NCBI GenBank assembly: GCA_963707875.1
Contig: CAVPRU010000001.1
Coordinates: 1,178,001 to 1,242,000 of the forward strand
Source of the DNA: SZUA-320 sp963707875
GTDB lineage: Bacteria; Gemmatimonadota; Gemmatimonadetes; Gemmatimonadales; GWC2-71-9
Reading direction: 5' to 3'
Length of the DNA: 64,000 nt
Shown piece after piece: positions 33,359 through 42,475 of this stretch (its first letter is position 1; each line of letters starts with the position of its first letter). The notes beneath the pieces were generated by a model. That model saw nothing but the letters and a program-made list of their open reading frames with translations. It ran no database searches and was not told the DNA's origin. A program made the position numbers and the translations under genes.

Positions 33359-34093
33359 ATGGATCGACTGCTGCTGATCGGAATCGCGCTCGGGGCCGCC
33401 AACGGTGCCATGGCCCAGAATCAGCCCGGGGCCCGGGGCGCCACCGTACCGGGCGAGGTTCAGGAGTTGGTCTCGTTCCCGACCGAGGACGGGGGATTGA
33501 TCCGCGGTGACCTGTACGGCCAAGGGGACCGCGCCGTGCTGCTGGCCCACGGAGGTCGGTTCACCAAGGAGAGCTGGACGGATCAGGCTCGCGCCTTGGC
33601 GGCCGCCGGCTTCCGGGTGCTGGCGATCGACTTCCGGGGCTACGGCCAGTCCACGGGCCCGGGCGCCGCCGATCCACTCAGTGCTCCACTGCGACTCGAC
33701 ATCCTGGCCGGGGTGCGGTATCTCCGGCAGGCCGGCGCGACCACTGTCTCGGTAGTTGGGGGCAGCATGGGAGGGACCGCCGCCGCCAACGCCTCGATCG
33801 CGGCGCGAGCGGGGGAGATCGATGCAGTGGTGATGCTGGCCGGAACGACCTACGATGATGCCACCAGACTCAAGGGCCGGAAGCTCTTCATCATGGCCCG
33901 TGGCGACACCACCGGCTCAGGGGCGCTGAGGATGACGGGGTTCCGGCAGCAATACGACAAGGCGCCGGACCCCAAGCAGCTGATGGTGCTCGAAGGAGCC
34001 GCCCACGCCCAGTACCTTTTTCAGACTGACCAGGGCCCACGGCTCCTTCAGGAGATCATCCAGTTTCTCTCTACCCCCACCCGCCCCGACTAG
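33359..34093 (+). CDS. Exported alpha/beta hydrolase (dienelactone-hydrolase-like)
   Basis: A 244-residue protein with signal peptide MDRLLLIGIALGAANGAMAQ. The hydrolase core shows VLLAHGGRFTKESW (oxyanion region), the elbow VVGGSMGGTAA with the nucleophile serine, RGDTTGSG with a probable acid, and EGAAHAQYLF with the catalytic histidine. GGAGG at 33346-33350 sits 8 nt before the ATG at 33359. It follows lspA closely and may be co-transcribed. Substrate unknown. Confidence 0.82.
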   Translation: MDRLLLIGIALGAANGAMAQNQPGARGATVPGEVQELVSFPTEDGGLIRGDLYGQGDRAVLLAHGGRFTKESWTDQARALAAAGFRVLAIDFRGYGQSTGPGAADPLSAPLRLDILAGVRYLRQAGATTVSVVGGSMGGTAAANASIAARAGEIDAVVMLAGTTYDDATRLKGRKLFIMARGDTTGSGALRMTGFRQQYDKAPDPKQLMVLEGAAHAQYLFQTDQGPRLLQEIIQFLSTPTRPD

Positions 34094-34204
34094 CGCTCGC
34101 GTTACTCGGCCCCGCCCTGCCCTGAACTGGTCGGACGCCCTCGGCGGCAGGCCACCACCTTGAGGGATGTCCACTTGCCTGCGTCCATCCGCCGAGGGTA
34201 GCCT

Positions 34205-34795
34205 ATGGGTATGCCAAGCACCGCCCAGTCCTGGACCCGGGAGGCGGTCCTCGCCCTGCCGGAGGACGGAAACCGCTACGAGCTGCTGGACGGCAACCTG
34301 CTGGTGACTCCGGGCCCCTCCATCATCCACCAGAGCGCCGTCTGGGCGTTGCAGGACCGGATTCGGCCCTACGTCCAGGGGCACCGGCTGGGCATGGCGG
34401 GATTGGCTCCCACCGACCTCGACCTCGGCTCCAACCAACTGCTCCAGCCCGATCTCTTCGTGGTTCCGCTCCGGGACGGGCGGGAGCCCAGGGAGTGGTC
34501 CAACATGGGGATCCCGCTGTTGATCGCCGAAGTGCTCTCCCCATCGACCGCCCTCAACGACCGGAACCGGAAGCGGACCCGCTACCAGCGCTCCGGGGTG
34601 GGTGAGTACTGGATCGTGGATACCGATGCCCGGTTGATCGAGCGGTGGCTGCCAACCGACGAACGGCCCGAGATCCTGACCGAGCAGATCATCTGGCGGC
34701 CTGGCACCGATCAGCCGCCGCTGGTCATCGAGTTGGCGGAATATTTCAGGGAAGTGTGGGGCGAGCGGGAGGCTACCCCGCCGACTCAGACCTGA
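34205..34795 (+). CDS. Uma2-family (DUF820) putative restriction-endonuclease-fold protein
   Basis: A 196-residue PD-(D/E)xK-fold protein. The family layout is present: GNRYELLDGNLLVTPGPSIIHQ near the start, LLQPDLFVV with the metal-binding Asp, and LLIAEVLSPSTALNDRNRKRTRYQRSGVGEYWIVD with the E-x-L and later Lys/Asp positions. Such proteins are abundant in cyanobacteria and Gemmatimonadota and their cellular role is unclear. The 3' end overlaps the convergent ada gene by 23 bp. Confidence 0.88.
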   Translation: MGMPSTAQSWTREAVLALPEDGNRYELLDGNLLVTPGPSIIHQSAVWALQDRIRPYVQGHRLGMAGLAPTDLDLGSNQLLQPDLFVVPLRDGREPREWSNMGIPLLIAEVLSPSTALNDRNRKRTRYQRSGVGEYWIVDTDARLIERWLPTDERPEILTEQIIWRPGTDQPPLVIELAEYFREVWGEREATPPTQT

Positions 34796-35843
34796 GAATC
34801 TGCTTCTTTCGTTCGATCCCCCAACGGTAGCCCCCCAGCCCGCCATCGGTCCGCACCACCCGGTGACACGGGATGACCACCGCCACGTTGTTCCGGGCGC
34901 AGGCGCTGGCCACCGCACGGACCGCCCTGGGCTTCCCGATCCGCCGCGCCACCTCGGTGTAGGTCCGGGTCTGGCCCACCGGAATCCGGCGCAGTTCCTC
35001 CCAGACCCGCCGCTGAAACGCGGTCGCCCGGATGTCGAGCGGCAGCTCCTCGCTCGGCGGGTTGCCAGTCACCTGGCGCACCACCTCGAGGGCCCACCCC
35101 TCAAGCGTACCATCGCCGCGCACTCGGCTGGCCGCCGGAAACTCCTCCCCAAGTGCGGTCGCGAGCTCCGCGTCGGTGTCACCGAGGGCGACGAAACAGA
35201 CGCCGCGCTCGGTGCCGGCCACAATCAATCGACCCAGTGGAGACCCGGTGGTCACATAGCGCACCTGCTCACCCGCTCCACCCGCTCGATACGTCGCTGG
35301 CGTCATGCCCAACCCCCCGCTCCGCTGGTGATAGACTCGACTCGGGGAACCGTATCCCGCCCCGTACAGCGCCTGACTGACACTCTCCCCCTGGCGCAGC
35401 GCTCGCCGGAGACGACCGGCACGCAGGGTCTCGGCAACTACCCTGGGGGAGATCCCGGTCTCCCGGGCAAAGACCCGCTGCAGGTGTCCGGGGCTCACAC
35501 CCAGGGCGCGTCCCAGCCGCGCCAGGGTAAGCCGCTCCTCGCCGGCCCGCTCGATCAGCCGCCAGGCCCGCTCCACCAGCCTGGTTTCGGCGCGCGGCCT
35601 GAGCACCAGGTCGGGGCGGCACCGCTTGCAGGCCCGGTATCCGGCGCGTTCCGCCGCCTCCGGCGCCTGGTAGAACTCCACTTGGGTCCGGCGAGGGCGG
35701 CGGGATGGGCAACCGGCCCGGCAGTAGATCCGGGTGGACCGGACCGCGTAGACGAACCGGTGCGCCAGGCCGGTGTCGCGCGCCAGCACGGCCTGCCAGC
35801 GGTCGGCATCAGTGAGGGAAGAACGGTGGGCAGCAGCAGTCAT
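34773..35843 (-). CDS. ada: Bifunctional Ada protein: methylphosphotriester and O6-methylguanine-DNA methyltransferase/activator
   Basis: A 356-residue alkylation-repair protein close in length to E. coli Ada (354). The N-terminal zinc domain has the four cysteines as CRAGC and CKRC (about residues 41-72), one of which takes methyl groups from phosphotriesters. An AraC-type helix-turn-helix region follows (LARLGRALGVSPGHLQRVFARETG). The C-terminal methyltransferase ends with AVVIPCHRVV, whose cysteine accepts the O6-methyl group, and the substrate helix RAVASACARN. It can also activate adaptive-response genes once methylated; no such target is next to it. Confidence 0.95.
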   Translation of the reverse strand: MTAAAHRSSLTDADRWQAVLARDTGLAHRFVYAVRSTRIYCRAGCPSRRPRRTQVEFYQAPEAAERAGYRACKRCRPDLVLRPRAETRLVERAWRLIERAGEERLTLARLGRALGVSPGHLQRVFARETGISPRVVAETLRAGRLRRALRQGESVSQALYGAGYGSPSRVYHQRSGGLGMTPATYRAGGAGEQVRYVTTGSPLGRLIVAGTERGVCFVALGDTDAELATALGEEFPAASRVRGDGTLEGWALEVVRQVTGNPPSEELPLDIRATAFQRRVWEELRRIPVGQTRTYTEVARRIGKPRAVRAVASACARNNVAVVIPCHRVVRTDGGLGGYRWGIERKKQILRSESAG

Positions 35844-35923
35844 GGAGGGATGATACCACCCGACTCCGGACCGGGCTATCCGAATCGTGCGATCAAACTC
35901 CGGGTGATTATTGTTCGACCCCG

Positions 35924-36304
35924 ATGTCCTATTCTCATGATTTCGACTTGGCCGCCCGGCTGGCCGTCCTCCGTGCGGTGGGCCCGGTCACATTGGAGTC
36001 GAGTGTGGCCGCCATCCGGGCCCTGAGCGAAGACAGCCGTCTCGAACCGGGCTACGGCATTCTGGTGGACATGCGGGGCGCCGAGTACACCCCGAATCTG
36101 GCCGACGCGGCCCGGGTGGGCCGGTTCCAGGAGGATGCTGAGGCGTTCCGTCCCCATCCCGTGGCGTTCGTGACCGCCTCCCGGGCGCTGCATGCCGCCG
36201 CCACGATCCTGGCGGCCATGGCTGGATCCCGGGGTCTCAAGGTGCGGGCGTTCGAGACCCTGGAACCCGCCACCGACTGGCTGGCGGAAATCCACCCCGG
36301 CTGA
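35924..36304 (+). CDS. STAS/SpoIIAA-like protein
   Basis: A 126-residue cytoplasmic protein with the alternating strand/helix pattern of SpoIIAA-like STAS proteins (LAVLRAVGPVTLESSVAAIRAL, GYGILVDMRGAEYTPN, HPVAFVTASRALHAAATILAAMA, LKVRAFETLEPATDWL). The GILVDMRG strand is the usual core. No conserved phosphorylatable serine can be identified confidently. It stands alone between ada and the DUF4136 gene, so its partner is unknown. Confidence 0.65.
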   Translation: MSYSHDFDLAARLAVLRAVGPVTLESSVAAIRALSEDSRLEPGYGILVDMRGAEYTPNLADAARVGRFQEDAEAFRPHPVAFVTASRALHAAATILAAMAGSRGLKVRAFETLEPATDWLAEIHPG

Positions 36305-36383
36305 CGGGGCCTTCGCGTCCCTCTCACCGTCCTTTAATACGGCACCAGTTTACCTTTCAGACAGCCTCTGAAGGGAGGGCCAG

Positions 36384-36929
36384 ATTCCACGCCAACTCGC
36401 CGTGCTCGCACTCGCCGCCAGCCTGCTGCTGCCCGTCGGCTGTGCCCCCATGATGACCGGGGCCGACTTCGCGCCGGAGACCCGGTTCCCCGACTTCAAG
36501 ACCTTTTCGTGGGGTCCCAGGGATGACCTGCCCACCGGCGATCCCCGGCTCGACAACAATCCGTTCTTCGACGCCCGGGTGCGCTCGGCGGTGGAATGGG
36601 AGCTGACGACCCGCGGCCTCAAGCCGGTGGACCAGGGAGCCGACCTGAACCTCCACTACCACATCAGCATCCAGCAACGGATGGATGTCTTCGCGGTCGA
36701 TCGGATGGCCGGATTTGATTATCCCGGTTCACCCCGCGACAGCGCCCTCAGCGTCTATGACGAGGGGACCCTGATCATCGACATGGTCGAAGCGCGGAGC
36801 CGGCAGGTGATCTGGCGGGGATGGGCCAAGAGCAACGTCGAAGGGGTCATCGACCGGCCTGACCGGCTCAAGGCGAGGGTGGATGAAGCGGTGGCCGGCA
36901 TGTTCAGGCGCTACCCGCACTCACGGTAG
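36384..36929 (+). CDS. DUF4136 lipoprotein, possible ATT start
   Basis: A lipoprotein of about 181 residues. The domain shows DFAPETRFPDFKTFSWGP, TTRGLKPVDQGADLNLHYHISI and GTLIIDMVEARSRQVIWRGWAKSNV, the DUF4136 pattern of outer-membrane-associated lipoproteins. The first GTG (36402) would give a signal without a basic n-region and lies 22 nt from the AGGGAGGG at 36372-36379. An ATT at 36384, 4 nt after that site, yields PRQLAVLALAASLLLPVGC, a proper lipoprotein signal. I therefore list the ATT start, which is rare. TTACCTTTC at 36350-36358 may be its -10 element. Confidence 0.78.
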   Translation: MPRQLAVLALAASLLLPVGCAPMMTGADFAPETRFPDFKTFSWGPRDDLPTGDPRLDNNPFFDARVRSAVEWELTTRGLKPVDQGADLNLHYHISIQQRMDVFAVDRMAGFDYPGSPRDSALSVYDEGTLIIDMVEARSRQVIWRGWAKSNVEGVIDRPDRLKARVDEAVAGMFRRYPHSR

Positions 36930-36941
36930 CGCTTCGGCGGG

Positions 36942-39900
36942 CTAGGGCGAAGGTGGTCGTGCCGTGCGGCCGCCACGGGCCAGGGAGCGATAGTACTCCT
37001 CCACCAGCGCCCGGAACCGGGGCGGCACCTGATCGGAGGGCCCCACCAGCGGTCGCGCCGCGTCTCCATCCACCTGCCGCCGCAAGGCAAACTCGAACGC
37101 CTTGAGCCGTTCGAGCACGTCCCGCTCCAGCCGCTCGAGCCCCGACGGATCGTTGAACAGCCGACCATTCTCCAGCCGCCGCAACTCGGCCACGATGTCT
37201 CGCAGATCCCCGCCGTCGAATCCCAGCCGCTCCACCTCGGCCATCAGCGAATCGGCGGCCCGACGCCGGTCGGTCAGCTCACGACCGAGCTGGCGGGCCG
37301 AGTTGGGATCGACGAACCCGGGCCGCCCTCCACCGGGCTGGCTCGGATCGGTCTGGCCGCCCGGCGACCGCTGACCCTCCCCACCCTGACCACCCGTGCC
37401 TGGCTGACCTCCCTGCTGACCCTGCCCCTGGCCCTGGCCCTGGCGGCCTGCTTCGCCCTGTTGACCCTGGCCCTGGCGAGCCTCCTCCAGCCGGTTCCGC
37501 AGACTCTCGAGTCCGCGCACCAGCCGTCCGGCCTGCTCGAGTGCCCTGGTCGGATCGCTCGCGTTTGCCTCGCGCACCGCCCCTGCCGCCGAGCCGATCC
37601 GGGCCGCGGCGCTGTCGAGGTTAGTCGCGATCTGCTCCTCGAAGTTCCGGGCATACTCCGGTGAGGAACCACGCAACAACCCCTTGGAGAATCGGATCTT
37701 GTCCTGCACCCGGTCGTCCCGCAGCCCGCCCGCCGCCTGGGTCAGCCGCCGTCCCGCCTCAGGCCGCTCGCCACCGGTCTCCCGGGCCAGCCGGTCAAGC
37801 TCGGCCTCGAGCCTGGCCACATCGGCGGCCAGACTGTCCTTCCGCTCGCTGAGCGACCGGGCCTGGTCACCGATCACCGAGCCGCTGTTCCGGAGCCCCC
37901 GCTCCACGTCCCGGCCGATCTCCCGCTCCCGCTCGGCCAGGTCCTGGGCTCGCTGCTGCGCCTGACCGATTGCCTGTTCCACCCGGTTGTTCCGCCCCGA
38001 CTCGAGCGACCGAGTCGCCTGGCGCAGCCGGTCAGCCGCATCCTGCCCTTGGGCCTGGCTCCCCGACTGCCCCGTCGCCGAACGCCGCATCGCCTCCACG
38101 GCCTCGCGCATCTGTCGGGCCGCCTCGGTGGCTTCCGGAGAGGACTGTTCCCGGGCCAGCCGCTCCAGCCGGCGGGCCAGCTCCTCCGCCTCAGCCGCCA
38201 TCCGACGCTGCTGGGCTCCGCCACCCGACCCACCCACCTGACCCTGCCCCTGACGCTGGAGGTTCTGGGCCGCGCGCTGAAGCCGCTCGTTTTCCTGCTG
38301 CTGCCGGCTCGCCAGCTGCTTGAGTCGCTCAAGGGTCTCGTCCAGCTCCGCTTCGGCCTGTCGCTGTTCACTCCGCTCCAGTGTCTCGTACTGGTTGCGC
38401 AGCTTGTCGGTCTCCAGCTCGAACAGGTCGGCCAACTCCTCGGCGTTGGCCTGACTGCCGCCCTGGCCGCCTCCCTGCTGCTGGCCCATACTCACCTGGA
38501 CCTCGCGATACGCTTCTTCTGCCCGCTGGAGATGGACCAGCGCCTTCTCTTCAGGGGGCAGCGCCGCACCCGGGTCGCGTCGGCCCAGCTGCTCCTCGGC
38601 CTGGGTCATGGCTGGGGCCGCCTGGACCAGTTCCCTGAGGATGATGGCGAATACCGAGTCGGCCCCGGCCGCGTTCCGCCGAGTCATCTGCTGGGTGAGC
38701 TCGACCACCCGCTCCCGGAGTTGGCCCTGACTCAGAGCCAGAGTGGCCAGGTCCTCCCGGGTCTGATCCGCCGGCACCTTGTCCTGGTCGCGCTGGACCT
38801 TGAAGGTGGCCGCCACGATCTGCCGCTGGCGCTCCGACAGCCCTTCCGGTGACTCACCGCCCTGGCCCGGCATCCCGGACTGCTCGGCCTGCCGGTAGTC
38901 CTTCCCGAACGGTCGGATCCGGAGAAAGTACATGTCGGAGGTGGCGGTCTGTCCCGCGCCCGGGCTGTTGTCGGTCGCTTCGGCGAAGTAGGTGATGACG
39001 TCACCCGGCTGGAGCTGCCATTCCTCGAGGAAGAGGGTGTGCCCCGCCGAGACTTCGCGGCCGATCCGCCCGCCCTGGCTCAGGACCACGGTCCGCTGTT
39101 CGCCCCCGTTGACCCGGAACTGGAACGCCAGCCGGCGGATCCCGAAATCGTCGTAGGCTTCGGCTTCGGCGAGCACCTCTTCAACGGCGGTGGCCTGGGC
39201 ATCGCGCCCCGGCTTCCGGATGATCACCGTCGGGTCACGATCATCCACCAGGTCAATCCGGTAGCCCAGCGAGGCCTCGACGTAGCGGCCTTCCGCGGTC
39301 TGCAATTCGAACCGGTAGGTCCCCGGCCGGGTCAGTGCCAGGGCGCCTTCCAGCACCCCGCTCTCACCGGGCATGAGGGCCACCGTATCACCCGCCGTGG
39401 TCACCAGTCGTCCCGCCGCGGTGGGCATGGTGGAGCGGACGGCAAAGGTGGCCCGCGAGCCGCGGGGAGCCAGGATGTCGCCGCCCGGGTCCTGTCGTTC
39501 GGTGGGGAGCCCGGTGTGGGCGGGGAATCGCAGTTCCACCACGAAGTGCTCCACGGCCGGAAGGTCCGCCACGTTCAGGCGATAGAGCGCTGACCTGACA
39601 CCATTCGCTTCGACCACATACTCGGTGGGCTCATTTACGTCGAAGAGCCGGAAGACAAAGGCGTCCGCCGAATCGTCCGGCGCCATGGGAACCCGCTGCC
39701 ATTCGGGCTCGTTCCCCGAACGGAACAGGATTTCGACGTCACTGGTGGAGAAGCCGCGCAGGTGGGCCACGATTTCCTGATCGCCGCCGCGCGCGACGGT
39801 GGCATTGCCGGGTTCGACCAGGACCGCGTAGGGTGTCGCCGCCGCGGCGTCCTCCCAGGGCAACAACAGGGCCCGTGCCGCCTGCCGGATGGCCGGGGAG

Positions 39901-40409
39901 CCCAGCGCCAGGAACAATGCGCCCGCGGCGAGAAGCCCACCTGCCACACCGCCCGCCTGCCGAATCGGTCGGCGGTCGATCGGACGGCCATCCTGCCGCT
40001 CGTGCATCCGTCGCACCGCATCGGCCACGATCTGCTCCGCGAGACCGGGGGCGGCGGGCTCGGCCTGGCGGGTCTGTTCCACCGCGCTGACCACCAGGGT
40101 GCCGAGGTCGGGCTCGTGCTCTTCGATATAGAGCGCCACCTGTTCATCGGTCACCTTCCGGATCACCGGCCGGATCAGATACCAGGCCACCACCGTGGCG
40201 ACCGCGAGGTAGCCGAGAATCCTGAGGGCCAGAATGGCGCCAGGAGAAAACCGGACCGCATCCAGCAGGAACCCGCCGATCACCAGCCAGCCCACCAGAA
40301 CCCCGAGGACGACTGCCGCGCCTCGGAGCGCAGCGCGGAGCCGCCAGCGGCGGCGGACCAGGGTGACAACCGCCCGCAGTTCGTCGCGGCTCGAAGGATG
40401 ATCGGTCAT
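36942..40409 (-). CDS. DUF4175 large membrane protein with coiled-coil and Gln/Gly-rich C-terminus
   Basis: A 1155-residue protein, last gene of the eight-gene operon. Two or three membrane segments lie near the N-terminus (ALRGAAVVLGVLVGWLVIGGFL, ILALRILGYLAVATVVAWYL) and another near residue 160. A long beta-rich middle includes cadherin/Ig-like stretches. The final ~500 residues are charged coiled coil (ERLKQLASRQQQENERLQRAAQNLQ) and then a low-complexity Q/G segment of about 45 residues, all typical of DUF4175 proteins. It probably sits in the periplasm tethered to the inner membrane; function is unknown. The ATG overlaps the BatA-like stop by 4 bp. Confidence 0.82.
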   Translation of the reverse strand: MTDHPSSRDELRAVVTLVRRRWRLRAALRGAAVVLGVLVGWLVIGGFLLDAVRFSPGAILALRILGYLAVATVVAWYLIRPVIRKVTDEQVALYIEEHEPDLGTLVVSAVEQTRQAEPAAPGLAEQIVADAVRRMHERQDGRPIDRRPIRQAGGVAGGLLAAGALFLALGSPAIRQAARALLLPWEDAAAATPYAVLVEPGNATVARGGDQEIVAHLRGFSTSDVEILFRSGNEPEWQRVPMAPDDSADAFVFRLFDVNEPTEYVVEANGVRSALYRLNVADLPAVEHFVVELRFPAHTGLPTERQDPGGDILAPRGSRATFAVRSTMPTAAGRLVTTAGDTVALMPGESGVLEGALALTRPGTYRFELQTAEGRYVEASLGYRIDLVDDRDPTVIIRKPGRDAQATAVEEVLAEAEAYDDFGIRRLAFQFRVNGGEQRTVVLSQGGRIGREVSAGHTLFLEEWQLQPGDVITYFAEATDNSPGAGQTATSDMYFLRIRPFGKDYRQAEQSGMPGQGGESPEGLSERQRQIVAATFKVQRDQDKVPADQTREDLATLALSQGQLRERVVELTQQMTRRNAAGADSVFAIILRELVQAAPAMTQAEEQLGRRDPGAALPPEEKALVHLQRAEEAYREVQVSMGQQQGGGQGGSQANAEELADLFELETDKLRNQYETLERSEQRQAEAELDETLERLKQLASRQQQENERLQRAAQNLQRQGQGQVGGSGGGAQQRRMAAEAEELARRLERLAREQSSPEATEAARQMREAVEAMRRSATGQSGSQAQGQDAADRLRQATRSLESGRNNRVEQAIGQAQQRAQDLAEREREIGRDVERGLRNSGSVIGDQARSLSERKDSLAADVARLEAELDRLARETGGERPEAGRRLTQAAGGLRDDRVQDKIRFSKGLLRGSSPEYARNFEEQIATNLDSAAARIGSAAGAVREANASDPTRALEQAGRLVRGLESLRNRLEEARQGQGQQGEAGRQGQGQGQGQQGGQPGTGGQGGEGQRSPGGQTDPSQPGGGRPGFVDPNSARQLGRELTDRRRAADSLMAEVERLGFDGGDLRDIVAELRRLENGRLFNDPSGLERLERDVLERLKAFEFALRRQVDGDAARPLVGPSDQVPPRFRALVEEYYRSLARGGRTARPPSP

Positions 40410-42475
40410 GGCGTCTCTCCCCGGGTGGCGGATACCACCCGAACGGCACCGGTCAGGCGGTGGGCGACCATTGGCTCCACCAGGAGCAGCAGGGCCACCA
40501 CGGCAAGCGCATACCACCAGAGACTCTGGGCATTTTCCCGCTCGGCTTCGGTCAGCTCGGCGACCGCGCCGTCACCGGCGGCCGGCACCGAGTCCGGGGC
40601 ACCGGCCGCGAGCGCCAGATCCGCCGGATCAAACGGGGTCAGGTTGAACTCGTCGATGGGAATGTTGGCGGCCACCGTGGCCAGCAGCCGTCCCCCGGAC
40701 CGGGCTTCCCGCACTTCATGGTACCCCTGTTCCTTCACCTCGAAGGAAAAAGCCCCCAGGCCCGACTCCCGGCGAGTGCGCTCGCCGCTCGGACTCACCA
40801 GCACCACCGCCGCTTCCCCCAGGGCATCCTCGTCTACAGTGGCTACCTCGCCAACCCGCACGGCGGCCGGTCGATCCAGCCAGTGGCCGGCATACTGGAC
40901 CAACTGGTGGGCCAACGGCAGGAAGACCGGCTGCAGGGGCAGGTCGCTCCAGATGTTGTCGGCAGTGGAAGTCAGGATCAACATCCGACCGGACCCGGCC
41001 TGTGCCTCGAGCAGCGCCGGGGCACCGTCGTCGTAGCGGGCCAGGACCTCAAGGGAGTCACCCTGTACTCGCCGGTATCGGTAGACCCGGGTAGCGGAGA
41101 AGTCACCGGAACGGGGCAGCCGGAAGGGCTCGAAGATCGGATGATCCCGGCGGATCAGGCCGATGGTCGCGGGTACCCCGGTCGATCGGTCGACCACCTC
41201 ACCGATCCGGGCACGGGTCAGCCCCGAGGGCCAGGCGGACGCGGTTCGCTCCCCCAGCACGTGGATCAGACCGCCACCACCCTGCACGAACTCGACCAGT
41301 CGAGCGCCTTCGGTGCCACCGGGAAAGCCGACATTGTCGAGAATCACCACGTCGGCCCGCACCAGGTCGGCCGCAGAGATGGACCCGGTCCGCGGAATCA
41401 CCTCTACCCTCGGATGGCTGCTGATCGACAGGGCGTGACGGAAGAACGATCGAGCAGGGTCCCCTCCTTCGGGCACCCGGAGCACCACCTGCAACGGGCG
41501 CTCGGCGGTGGCCAGGAAGTGGAACCGGTCGTTGGCGGGGATCGCGTCGCTGCGTTCGAGCCGGACGGCGCCACGCTGAGCCGTAGTGCCGAGCGGGAAG
41601 GCGGCGAATCGCACCGGGACGACGCCGACCGCCGGGATCTCGATGGTCCTACGGTCGGCCAGTCGGCCGTCGAGCTCAAGGACCACGACCAGCTGATCGG
41701 GTGCGGTGCGCCCGGCGGCAACCAACTGAGCAGTGAGGGTGCTGACCACCCGCCCACCGCTCTCCTCCGGCACCAGGCTGATACCCGCCACCATGACATC
41801 CGGCACCGGACCCGACAGATCGACCGTCCGGAATCCAGTACCCTCAGGCAGCGCCTGGACGTCCTCACCGACCCAGCCCGACCGCTGGAAGTCGCTGATC
41901 ACCACCACCTCGCGGCCGGGGCGATCGGCCCCGAAGGCCACCTCCCTGATGGCCCGCACGGCCGGGCCGTACCGGGTGGTACGGGAACTCGGTACGGCTC
42001 CGTCAATCGCGGCGAGCAGCCGGGTCGGATCGGCGGTCGGGAGGACGGCCACCACCGCCGAGGCGTCGAACAGGACGAGCGCGGCCCGGTCGCCACGTCC
42101 CAGAGTGGTGACAATGTCACGCGCGGCGGCCTGGGCCCGGGCCCACCGATCGCCCGCCGTCATGCTGGCCGAGCGGTCGAGCGCCACCACCACATCCCGA
42201 CCGGTGCGGGCCACGATCGAGGCGCCCTGATCCCGGTCGCGGAAGAAGGGACGGCTGAAAGCCAGCACCAGCAGGATCACCGCCAGCACCCGGAGCAGGA
42301 ACAGCGGCCAGTGGTGAATCTGCTGGCGCCGCACCTCGCGGAACTGAATCTTCCGGAGGAACATCAGTGAAGGGAACGGAATCGCGTCCTTCCGCTGCCG
42401 GTGCCTGAGATGCACCAGGATCGGAACGGACAGGGCCACCAGCCCTGCCAGGAACGCCGGCACCAGAAAGCTCAC
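40406..42475 (-). CDS. BatA-like protein: N-terminal double-helix anchor plus von Willebrand A domain
   Basis: A 689-residue membrane protein. The N-terminal BatA domain (SFLVPAFLAGLVALSVPILVHLRHRQRKD) and a second helix precede a VWA domain with MIDAS motif VVALDRSASM and VVVISDFQRSGW. Later strands and a glutamine-amidotransferase-like segment (DVVILDNVGFPGGTEG, GGGGLIHVLGE) end in a single C-terminal membrane helix. The start is a GTG overlapping the DUF58 stop (GTGA at 42472-42475). With MoxR and DUF58 it forms the core of a Bat/Aerotolerance-type unit. Confidence 0.85.
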   Translation of the reverse strand: MSFLVPAFLAGLVALSVPILVHLRHRQRKDAIPFPSLMFLRKIQFREVRRQQIHHWPLFLLRVLAVILLVLAFSRPFFRDRDQGASIVARTGRDVVVALDRSASMTAGDRWARAQAAARDIVTTLGRGDRAALVLFDASAVVAVLPTADPTRLLAAIDGAVPSSRTTRYGPAVRAIREVAFGADRPGREVVVISDFQRSGWVGEDVQALPEGTGFRTVDLSGPVPDVMVAGISLVPEESGGRVVSTLTAQLVAAGRTAPDQLVVVLELDGRLADRRTIEIPAVGVVPVRFAAFPLGTTAQRGAVRLERSDAIPANDRFHFLATAERPLQVVLRVPEGGDPARSFFRHALSISSHPRVEVIPRTGSISAADLVRADVVILDNVGFPGGTEGARLVEFVQGGGGLIHVLGERTASAWPSGLTRARIGEVVDRSTGVPATIGLIRRDHPIFEPFRLPRSGDFSATRVYRYRRVQGDSLEVLARYDDGAPALLEAQAGSGRMLILTSTADNIWSDLPLQPVFLPLAHQLVQYAGHWLDRPAAVRVGEVATVDEDALGEAAVVLVSPSGERTRRESGLGAFSFEVKEQGYHEVREARSGGRLLATVAANIPIDEFNLTPFDPADLALAAGAPDSVPAAGDGAVAELTEAERENAQSLWWYALAVVALLLLVEPMVAHRLTGAVRVVSATRGETP

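Noticed and set aside
37390..37500. Tandem DNA repeat in the DUF4175 gene
   Set aside because: The Q/G-rich stretch is codon-varied low-complexity coding sequence common in this family, not a DNA-level tandem array.
40460..42370. A 636-codon plus-strand open frame
   Set aside because: Antisense to the BatA-like gene with 4-bp overlaps to its neighbours; composition typical of a shadow.
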